Under the pieces are notes generated by a model. It was not told where the DNA came from. It did not search any database and saw nothing but the letters and a program-made list of their open reading frames with translations. Positions 1 to 6,143 of a stretch of DNA of 10,362 bases are shown one piece after another. Source of the DNA: Caldifarciminota bacterium (GTDB taxonomy: Bacteria > Hydrothermota > E44-bin80); contig JAGMEZ010000254.1 in assembly GCA_023127905.1 (NCBI GenBank), forward strand, positions 1-10,362, written 5' to 3'. The stretch's first letter is position 1; each line of letters opens with the position of its first letter. Made by a program: the position numbers and the translations under genes.

Positions 1-142
1 TATGGCTGGGAGAGGTGATACTGTCGTTATTACAGGAAAGGGGCATGAAAACTATCAGGAGATCATGGGAAAACGTATCCATTTCAATGATAGGGAATTA
101 GCTGAGTTCTTCATTAAAAAACTGAAAGAAAGAAGAAAATGA
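1..142 (+). CDS. murE: UDP-N-acetylmuramoyl-tripeptide synthetase MurE, C-terminal end only (5' truncated)
   Basis: Only the last 46 codons and the stop are present; the gene enters from the left edge, and base 1 is the third base of a codon. The tail contains GKGHENYQ followed by IHFND.E, which matches the conserved C-terminal signature of MurE (GKGHE.YQ, then F.D.E). MurE is a cytoplasmic ATP-dependent ligase that adds the third amino acid (meso-diaminopimelate or L-Lys, depending on species) to UDP-MurNAc-L-Ala-D-Glu. The motif that predicts which amino acid is used lies upstream of the window, so specificity cannot be told. The stop codon overlaps the murF start as ATGA (139-142). The position before murF also fits the usual dcw order. 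Confidence 0.93.
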   Translation, partial: MAGRGDTVVITGKGHENYQEIMGKRIHFNDRELAEFFIKKLKERRK

Positions 143-1506
143 AAGTAGAAGGTTTAACACTCAATTTTATTCTAAAGGCAACAGGGGGAAAATGCAAGGG
201 GGTGCGGAAGAAGATAACAGGAGTTTCTGTGGATTCAAGAACGATAGGAAAGGGAGAAGTTTTTTTTGCGCTTCGAGGAGAAAGATATGATGGTCACTCA
301 TTCTGTGAGCAGGCTCTGGACAATGGTGCATCATGGGTTGTGATTGAAAAAGGTTTTTGTCGTGCAGGGAATTTCATAAAAGTGAATGATACTCTCAAAG
401 CACTTGGAAATTTAGCTAAAATGTGGAGGCAGAAATTCAATATAAAGTGCATTGCGATAACAGGAACAAGTGGAAAAACAACAACAAGAGGAATAATAAG
501 TCATATCCTCAAAAGTAGATATAATTGTTGTGAAAGCATTAAAAATTATAATAATCTGATTGGACTTCCCCTTTCAGTGCTTCAAATACATAAAAAAACT
601 GACATTGCAATTCTTGAGATGGGTATGAACAGGCTCCGAGAGATAAAAAGACTCTCAAGCATTGCAGACCCCCATACAGGAGTAATTACAAATGTTGGAA
701 GGGGACATCTTGAATTTCTTGGTTCCATACAGAATGTCGCTAAAGCAAAATCGGAGCTCCTTCATTATCTCAAGAAAGGTGAGGTTGCCGTTCTGAACAG
801 TGATGATCCTTATGTCATGAAGATAGGTAGTAAAATAAAGGCAGAAGTGATAACGTATGGAATTGAAAACCCATCTGATTTCAGGGGTGGAAAAGTTATG
901 ATAAGGAAGAAAGGTTCGAGATTTGCAGTAAATGGAGAGGAAGCCTTTTACCTTCCACTCCTTGGAAAAATCAATATATATAATGCCCTTGCAGCAATTG
1001 CAGTGTCAAGTCTTTTTGGATTCGGGAGTAAAGATATTAAAGATCGATTAAAATCTTTAAAGCCTGAACCACTTAGATTGAACAGGATAAAGATCAGGGG
1101 AATTACAATCTTTAATGATAGTTATAATGCAAATCCGGATTCAATGGATGCTGCACTCTCTGTAGTTGCAACTGCAGAAGGAAAGCGAAAGATCGCCTGC
1201 CTTGGAGATATGCTTGAACTCGGGAAAGAAGCAGTTAAGTTTCACACTGAGGTTGGTAAAAAGCTACGGGAGTATGGATTTAATCTCATTTTTCTTTATG
1301 GTCCTCTTTCACTACATATCCTGAAGAGCATTAAGAATAGCGGTTTTAAAGGAAAAGTATTCCATTTTAAGGATAGGAAAAATCTGGGAAAGGTACTCTC
1401 CAATGCGGTTAGAAAAGGTGATGTTGTTCTCATAAAAGGATCACATGATAATCGACTTGATATTGTGGCAGATGAGCTTATTAGAAACATAAAAGGGAGA
1501 AATTAA
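139..1506 (+). CDS. murF: UDP-N-acetylmuramoyl-tripeptide--D-alanyl-D-alanine ligase MurF
   Basis: MurF ligates D-Ala-D-Ala to the UDP-MurNAc-tripeptide in the cytoplasm, completing the pentapeptide precursor. The 455 residues are a normal family length. The N-terminal domain (about 1-100) carries the VDSRTI..GEVFFAL.GE..DGH pattern typical of MurF. The central ATPase domain has the P-loop GTSGKTT (109-115), a YNNLIGLPL stretch (137-145), EMGMN (160-164) and a likely carbamylated Lys in AKAKSEL (around K204). The C-terminal domain has NDSYNANPDSM (326-336), a strong MurF signature, then GDMLELG (356-362) and KGSHDNRLD (433-441). The ATG overlaps the murE stop as ATGA. No good Shine-Dalgarno precedes it, only A/G-rich sequence without GGAG, so translation probably depends on ribosomes finishing murE. 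MurE and MurD were considered but lack the NDSYNANP motif. Confidence 0.97.
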   Translation: MKVEGLTLNFILKATGGKCKGVRKKITGVSVDSRTIGKGEVFFALRGERYDGHSFCEQALDNGASWVVIEKGFCRAGNFIKVNDTLKALGNLAKMWRQKFNIKCIAITGTSGKTTTRGIISHILKSRYNCCESIKNYNNLIGLPLSVLQIHKKTDIAILEMGMNRLREIKRLSSIADPHTGVITNVGRGHLEFLGSIQNVAKAKSELLHYLKKGEVAVLNSDDPYVMKIGSKIKAEVITYGIENPSDFRGGKVMIRKKGSRFAVNGEEAFYLPLLGKINIYNALAAIAVSSLFGFGSKDIKDRLKSLKPEPLRLNRIKIRGITIFNDSYNANPDSMDAALSVVATAEGKRKIACLGDMLELGKEAVKFHTEVGKKLREYGFNLIFLYGPLSLHILKSIKNSGFKGKVFHFKDRKNLGKVLSNAVRKGDVVLIKGSHDNRLDIVADELIRNIKGRN

Positions 1507-1507
1507 T

Positions 1508-2590
1508 ATGTTTTATCTTTTACTGACACCTTTGAAAGAACACTTTTCTGCTCTAAATGTTTTCAGGTATATAACATTCAGGGCAAGTTATGCCGCAGTG
1601 ACTTCACTTATTATTTGCTTTATACTCGGACCGCCATTAATCCGTTGGCTCAATAAAATTGGGTTGAAAGATAATCTTAGACCTTATCTTGAGGAAGCTC
1701 ACAAGCAAAAGAAGGGTACCCCTACTATGGGTGGTATAATTATGCTTATCAGTATAACAGTTTCAATACTCCTTTGGGCAGATCTCAGTAATAGGTACAT
1801 CCTTATCTTGCTCTTTTCCCTTTTCTGGCTTGGGACAATTGGAATAATTGATGATATATTAAAGGTCAGGAAAAGGGTAGGGCTCAGTGCGAAAACAAAA
1901 CTACTCGGTCAGTTTGTTCTTGGACTTGTTCTCGGTGTTTTGCTTACACTCAAACCACAGGTTATTGGTTATGAGAATATGACGAGTTTGTTGTTTCTGA
2001 AGAATATATTCCTCAATCTTGGGGTGTTCTATACACCGTTCATTATCTTCGTAATTGTAGGTTCATCAAACGCGGTAAATCTGACAGACGGGCTTGATGG
2101 CTTAGCAACAGGTCTTATTGTGATTACTGCGGTAAGTTATGGCATTTTAACATACATAACAGGGAATGTAAATATTAGTGAATACTTGAATATTCTCTTT
2201 GTACAGGGCAGTGGTGAGCTCACAATCTTCTGTGTCTCTGTAGCAGGTGCAGCACTTGGTTTCCTCTGGTTTAATTCACATCCAGCACAGGTTTTTATGG
2301 GAGACACGGGTTCACTTACCCTTGGCGGTATCCTCGCTGTTACAGCTATTTTAATTAAACAGGAGATACTTCTCATTCTGCTTGGCGGCGTTTTTCTCAT
2401 AGAAGCACTTTCGGTGATTCTCCAGGTTATTTATTTTAAGTTAACAAAAGGTAAAAGACTATTTAAAATGGCGCCTATCCATCACCACTTTGAAAAAATT
2501 AAATGGTCTGAAAATAAAATTGTAGTGAGGTTCTGGATCATTGCAATCCTTTTAGCACTTGTAGGTTTAAGTACACTTAAAATAAGATGA
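1508..2590 (+). CDS. mraY: Phospho-N-acetylmuramoyl-pentapeptide transferase MraY
   Basis: MraY is a polytopic inner-membrane enzyme that transfers phospho-MurNAc-pentapeptide from UDP to undecaprenyl phosphate, giving lipid I. The 360 residues match the family length, and many hydrophobic segments are visible, as expected for about ten membrane helices. Diagnostic motifs occur in order: KKGTPTMGG (68-76), the aspartate pair in IIDDILK (D115, D116), NAVNLTDGLDGLA (188-200), FMGDTGSL (263-270, third catalytic Asp D266) and APIHHHFE (322-329). In the family these acidic residues bind Mg2+ and the diphosphate, and the His cluster lines the active site; all are kept here. The ATG follows the murF stop after one base and has a GGGAGA ribosome site at 1495-1500 with 7-base spacing. 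The 3' end overlaps murD as ATGA. Confidence 0.98.
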   Translation: MFYLLLTPLKEHFSALNVFRYITFRASYAAVTSLIICFILGPPLIRWLNKIGLKDNLRPYLEEAHKQKKGTPTMGGIIMLISITVSILLWADLSNRYILILLFSLFWLGTIGIIDDILKVRKRVGLSAKTKLLGQFVLGLVLGVLLTLKPQVIGYENMTSLLFLKNIFLNLGVFYTPFIIFVIVGSSNAVNLTDGLDGLATGLIVITAVSYGILTYITGNVNISEYLNILFVQGSGELTIFCVSVAGAALGFLWFNSHPAQVFMGDTGSLTLGGILAVTAILIKQEILLILLGGVFLIEALSVILQVIYFKLTKGKRLFKMAPIHHHFEKIKWSENKIVVRFWIIAILLALVGLSTLKIR

Positions 2591-3951
2591 GGAATAATTT
2601 AATTGATTTGAGGGATAAACAGGTTACAGTTTTAGGACTTGGAAGAAGTGGTGTTGCGGTTAGCAAACTCCTTCTTTCAAAAGGTGCGATTGTTTTTGGT
2701 AGTGATTCGGGGAACCCTGAAGTTTCTATTAAAGGACTGGACTTTGAAATTGGAAAACATACTGAAAGAGTTTTTAATTCAAAGCTTATTGTAACGAGTC
2801 CAGGGATTCCTCAAGATCACTGGGTATTGGAGGAAGCACGAAAGAGAGGGATTGAAATAATAGGAGAAATAGAGGTTGCATCAAGGGTTTTCAAAGGTCG
2901 GATGATCGCTGTTACAGGAACAAATGGCAAGACAACGACATGTGCTTTAATCAAGGAAATGCTTGATGGGGGTGGAATTAAAGCAGCACTTGGAGGAAAT
3001 ATTTCACCTGGTATTCCGTTCTCAGAAGCGGTTCTTTACTCTGATGAAGATACTATTATAGTCGTGGAAGTAAGTACATTCCAGCTTGAAACAATAAAAC
3101 TGTTCAGGCCATTTATCGGGATAATCACAAACATTACACCCGACCATCTTGACAGGCATAAGAATTTTGAAACATACGTTGAATTAAAAAGGAAGCTTTT
3201 TATTAATCAAAAAGAGGATGATTACTGCATACTTAATTATGATCAGGAGATTACAAAAGAGACGCATAAAGAAGTAAAATCACAGGTATTCTTCTTCAGT
3301 GTGAAGGCAAGGGTGGAACATGGAACGTTTCTTATTGAAGAAAATGTCTTCTATAACAATCAGGTAAAAAGTAAGCTGCTCTTCAGGAAGGGAGATGTTC
3401 TCTTGCCGGGAATGCATAATCTTGAGAATGTACTCGCTGCATCTGCTGCAAGTATACTTGCTGGATGTGATATTCAGTCAATTAAGGAGGTAGTGAAACA
3501 TTTCAGCGGTGTTCCTCATCGTCTCGAATTTATTTGCACAATTAATGGAATAGATTTTATCAATAATTCAATGTGTACGAATCCTGTTGCTTTTAAGAGA
3601 AGCATTGAAAGTTTAACAAGACCATTTATTTTGATATGTGGGGGAAGGAATAAAAATCTGGACCTTGAGAAGATGACTAAAACAATTACAAAAGCAAAAT
3701 ACACTGTTATTATCGGAGAGAGTGCTGTTAGTATTGCGCAGTTTCTCCAAAAAAATAACTATATGAAATTTTCTATCGCAAAATCTATGGATGCAGCAGC
3801 AGAGGTTGCATATGCCAATGCTTCGGCTGGAGATACCGTGATACTTTCACCGGGGGCATCGAGCTTTGATATGTTTAAAGATTTTGCTGATAGAGGAAAT
3901 CATTTTAGGGAAAGCGTAAGTAGGCTAAAAAATGGTAAGAGCAAACATTAA
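2587..3951 (+). CDS. murD: UDP-N-acetylmuramoylalanine--D-glutamate ligase MurD
   Basis: MurD adds D-Glu to UDP-MurNAc-L-Ala in the cytoplasm. The N-terminal Rossmann-like domain has VTVLGLGRSG (13-22) and VTSPGIP (69-75). The central ATPase domain has GTNGKTTT (111-118), EVSTFQLE (161-168), TNITPDHLDRH (181-191) and a likely carbamylated Lys at about K201. The C-terminal domain has CGGRNKNLDL (351-360) and SPGASSFDMF (421-430), the classic MurD ending. Length (454) is normal. The motif usually read as NDSKATN is here NNSMCTNP (326-333), so the usual Asp and Lys are replaced by Asn and Met; all other signatures are intact and the gene looks functional. The ATG sits in an ATGA overlap with mraY and has no visible Shine-Dalgarno, which suggests reinitiation after mraY. 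The 3' end overlaps ftsW by 20 bases. Confidence 0.96.
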   Translation: MRNNLIDLRDKQVTVLGLGRSGVAVSKLLLSKGAIVFGSDSGNPEVSIKGLDFEIGKHTERVFNSKLIVTSPGIPQDHWVLEEARKRGIEIIGEIEVASRVFKGRMIAVTGTNGKTTTCALIKEMLDGGGIKAALGGNISPGIPFSEAVLYSDEDTIIVVEVSTFQLETIKLFRPFIGIITNITPDHLDRHKNFETYVELKRKLFINQKEDDYCILNYDQEITKETHKEVKSQVFFFSVKARVEHGTFLIEENVFYNNQVKSKLLFRKGDVLLPGMHNLENVLAASAASILAGCDIQSIKEVVKHFSGVPHRLEFICTINGIDFINNSMCTNPVAFKRSIESLTRPFILICGGRNKNLDLEKMTKTITKAKYTVIIGESAVSIAQFLQKNNYMKFSIAKSMDAAAEVAYANASAGDTVILSPGASSFDMFKDFADRGNHFRESVSRLKNGKSKH

Positions 3952-5107
3952 AGAGATTGATATTCTTTTTCTTTTATCCGTACTGTCGCTTGTTTCCATT
4001 GGGATTGTGATGGTTTACAGTTCTTCTTCCTTTTATGCACTTGAGGTGACTAAAATGAAGAGCACATCAATATTCCTGAAAAGACAACTTATTCCAATAA
4101 TAATTGGAATTGGAGTATTTTTAATAATGGCTTTTACAAAATACACCATATGGAAGATTTTTGCAAAAGTTTTTCTTATTCTTGGTTTTTGTATGCTTAT
4201 TTTTGTCCTTATATGGGGAATAGAGATAAACGGTGCAAGGAGATGGATTGAAGTGATGGGAAGAACATTTATGCCGGTCGATTTTGCACGTCTCTTTTTA
4301 TTTATATATCTTGCAAGTGCACTGAGTTCAAGAAAAAGAAATAAAAAAGATTTCCTGCACGGATTTCTTCCGCTGTTAGGTGCGATATTGGCATGTGTAT
4401 TTCTCATCTTGATTCAACCAAATTTCAGCTCTGCCCTTTCAGTATTACTTGTTTCAGGGATTCTGCTTTTTGTAGGTGGAACTAAGACAAAACATATAAT
4501 TATCTGTCTTATTCTGATCTTACTTGTGATTCCCTTACTTGTTAAAATCCTACATTTCCAGTATATAGTAAGGCGAATTGACTTATTTATTGCTCTTTTT
4601 CGAGGAGATCCTCCTTATCAGATACAGCAATCCCTTATCGGAATTGGTTCAGGTGGTTTCTTCGGATTGGGTCTTGGTGCAGGAAGGGAGAAACTCCTTT
4701 TCCTTCCTATGTCATATTCTGATTTTATTTTTGCCATTATTGCCGAGGAGCTTGGTTTCTTTAGAGCGATTATCATTTTAGGTTTATTTCTTTTTCTTTT
4801 TATCCTGGGGATGAAGATTTCAAGAAATGCAAGGGATGGTTTTGGAAAGCTGCTTGCGTTCGCCCTTACAGTCAATATATTTATTAATGCACTGCTTCAT
4901 ATTGGGATTGTTCTTGGAGTTCTTCCAACGTCGGGACTTCCGCTCCCTTTTGTAAGTTTCGGAGGGAGCTCACTATTGGCAAATTTTATTGCAGTTGGAA
5001 TACTGCTCAATATTTCAATGAATAGCAAAAAGGAGTTTAATGAACGTTATTATAGCAGCGGGTGGGACCGGGGGGCATCTTTATCCTGGAATCGCAATCG
5101 CCCGTGA
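3932..5107 (+). CDS. ftsW: Septal peptidoglycan polymerase FtsW (SEDS family), with an odd C-terminal tail
   Basis: FtsW is a polytopic SEDS glycosyltransferase that polymerises lipid II at the septum together with a class B PBP. Repeated hydrophobic helices begin at about residue 11. SEDS motifs are visible: VMVYSSSS (26-33), NGARRW (100-105), QPNFSSAL (162-169), DFIFAIIAEELG (264-275, D264 being the probable catalytic Asp) and LPTSGLPLPFVSFGGSS (331-347). The position between murD and murG favours FtsW over RodA. Two motif positions differ from the common pattern: QPN.S where QPD.G is usual, and Tyr262 where His usually stands just before the catalytic Asp. The last 22-23 residues are read out of frame through the murG start (5040-5107) and do not resemble a normal FtsW end; one extra A in the run at 5027-5031 would end the gene at a TAA touching the murG ATG, giving 369 residues. 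The start overlaps murD by 20 bases with a modest AGG (3922-3924) upstream. Confidence 0.95.
   Translation: MVRANIKEIDILFLLSVLSLVSIGIVMVYSSSSFYALEVTKMKSTSIFLKRQLIPIIIGIGVFLIMAFTKYTIWKIFAKVFLILGFCMLIFVLIWGIEINGARRWIEVMGRTFMPVDFARLFLFIYLASALSSRKRNKKDFLHGFLPLLGAILACVFLILIQPNFSSALSVLLVSGILLFVGGTKTKHIIICLILILLVIPLLVKILHFQYIVRRIDLFIALFRGDPPYQIQQSLIGIGSGGFFGLGLGAGREKLLFLPMSYSDFIFAIIAEELGFFRAIIILGLFLFLFILGMKISRNARDGFGKLLAFALTVNIFINALLHIGIVLGVLPTSGLPLPFVSFGGSSLLANFIAVGILLNISMNSKKEFNERYYSSGWDRGASLSWNRNRP
5031..5035 (+). promoter_or_regulatory. Ribosome binding site of murG, inside the ftsW 3' end
   Basis: AGGAG lies four bases before the murG ATG at 5040. It fixes the murG start together with the GGTGGH motif, which follows within the first 13 codons. 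It lies inside the ftsW reading frame, directly after a run of five A residues that is suspicious for an indel. Confidence 0.75.
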
Positions 5108-6143
5108 AATAAGAAGAATCAATAAGGAAATGGAAATTATATTCGTTGTAACCAAAAAGGTACAAGAGCGAAGAACAGTATTAAAGGAAGGATTTAAGTG
5201 CTATACGCTTCCTGTTAGAGGATTCCTTGGAAAAAGTTATTTAGAGAGGATGGTTTTTCCCTTTTTCGTTACCGTTAGTATGATACTCTTTGCCATTATT
5301 CTTGTTAAAAGAAGACCGCGCGCAATTGTTGGAACAGGTGGTTATGCATCCTTTGTGCCTTTGTTTCTGGGAATCCTTTTTGGTATACCCACCCTTATCA
5401 GTGAGCAGGACAGCTATCCAGGACTCTCAACGAGAATACTCTCCAGGTACGTTTCTGAGGTTCATGTTGCGCATGGGAAAGCAAAACTATATATGAAGGC
5501 AAAAAAAGCAATCATAACCGGGAATCCCATAAGAAACTCGATTTTCGAAGGAACTCGAGAGGAAGCAATAGAATATTTTAATCTTGATAAGAAAAAAAAG
5601 ACTGTTTTTATAGTTGGAGGAAGCCATGGAGCACGGTCTATAAACAGGGTTTTTGTCGAGGTAATGAAAAAGAATGACTTTCCAACTGTTCAGTTTATTT
5701 TTCAAACAGGTGAAGACGATTTCATGTGGGTAACAGAATCATTGAAAGGTGTGCGAGTTGTGGTAAGGATTTTTCCGTTTATTGAGCAAATGAACCTTGC
5801 TTATGCAGCAGCTGACCTCATATTTTCAAGGGCCGGGGCTCTTACTTTAGCTGAGATAACAGCACGGGGTGTTCCCTCTGTTCTTATACCATACCCGTAT
5901 GCTACAGCTGGACACCAGGAGGAAAATGCAAGGTTCTTCGAGAAGGTTGGTGCTTCTGTTGTGCTTTTAGATAGTGAGCTGAGTTATGGTAGTGTTGAAA
6001 ACCTGATATATTCCTTGCTGATGGATGAAAAGAGATTAAGTACTATGAGTAAGAAAGCACAACTGTTATGTAAAAAAGATGCTGCAAAAAAGATAGCTGT
6101 CAGGGTTTTGTCTCTATCGGAGGGGGTAGAGAATGTTCCGTAA
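5040..6143 (+). CDS. murG: UDP-GlcNAc--lipid I N-acetylglucosamine transferase MurG
   Basis: MurG is a GT28-family, GT-B fold glycosyltransferase on the inner face of the membrane that adds GlcNAc to lipid I, forming lipid II. The 367 residues are normal. The N-terminal domain has the glycine loop GGTGGHLYPG (8-17), GTGGYAS (98-104) and EQDSYPGLSTR (122-132). The C-terminal domain has a second glycine-rich loop GGSHGARSIN (193-202), then SRAGALTLAE (263-272), which binds UDP-GlcNAc in the family, and PYPYATAGHQEENA (284-297). A hydrophobic patch at about 72-88 could help membrane association. EQDSYPG differs slightly from the commoner EQN form. The ATG has AGGAG just upstream. The start lies 68 bases inside the annotated ftsW frame, and the end overlaps murC by 11 bases. 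Confidence 0.97.
   Translation: MNVIIAAGGTGGHLYPGIAIAREIRRINKEMEIIFVVTKKVQERRTVLKEGFKCYTLPVRGFLGKSYLERMVFPFFVTVSMILFAIILVKRRPRAIVGTGGYASFVPLFLGILFGIPTLISEQDSYPGLSTRILSRYVSEVHVAHGKAKLYMKAKKAIITGNPIRNSIFEGTREEAIEYFNLDKKKKTVFIVGGSHGARSINRVFVEVMKKNDFPTVQFIFQTGEDDFMWVTESLKGVRVVVRIFPFIEQMNLAYAAADLIFSRAGALTLAEITARGVPSVLIPYPYATAGHQEENARFFEKVGASVVLLDSELSYGSVENLIYSLLMDEKRLSTMSKKAQLLCKKDAAKKIAVRVLSLSEGVENVP
6119..6123 (+). promoter_or_regulatory. Ribosome binding site of murC, inside the murG 3' end
   Basis: GGAGG, within a longer G-rich run GGAGGGGGT, ends nine bases before the murC ATG at 6133. It supports that start and hence the 11-base overlap with murG. Confidence 0.75.

Noticed and set aside
4091..4110. 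Perfect 8-bp inverted repeat ATTCCAAT/ATTGGAAT with a 4-base loop inside ftsW
   Set aside because: About one such short stem is expected by chance in 10 kb of this length. It has no outer stem or T-run and lies in the middle of a conserved membrane protein gene.
4578..4781. Short plus-strand open frame inside ftsW in another frame
   Set aside because: It overlaps conserved SEDS motifs of ftsW, has no recognisable protein features, and has a composition like a frame shadow.
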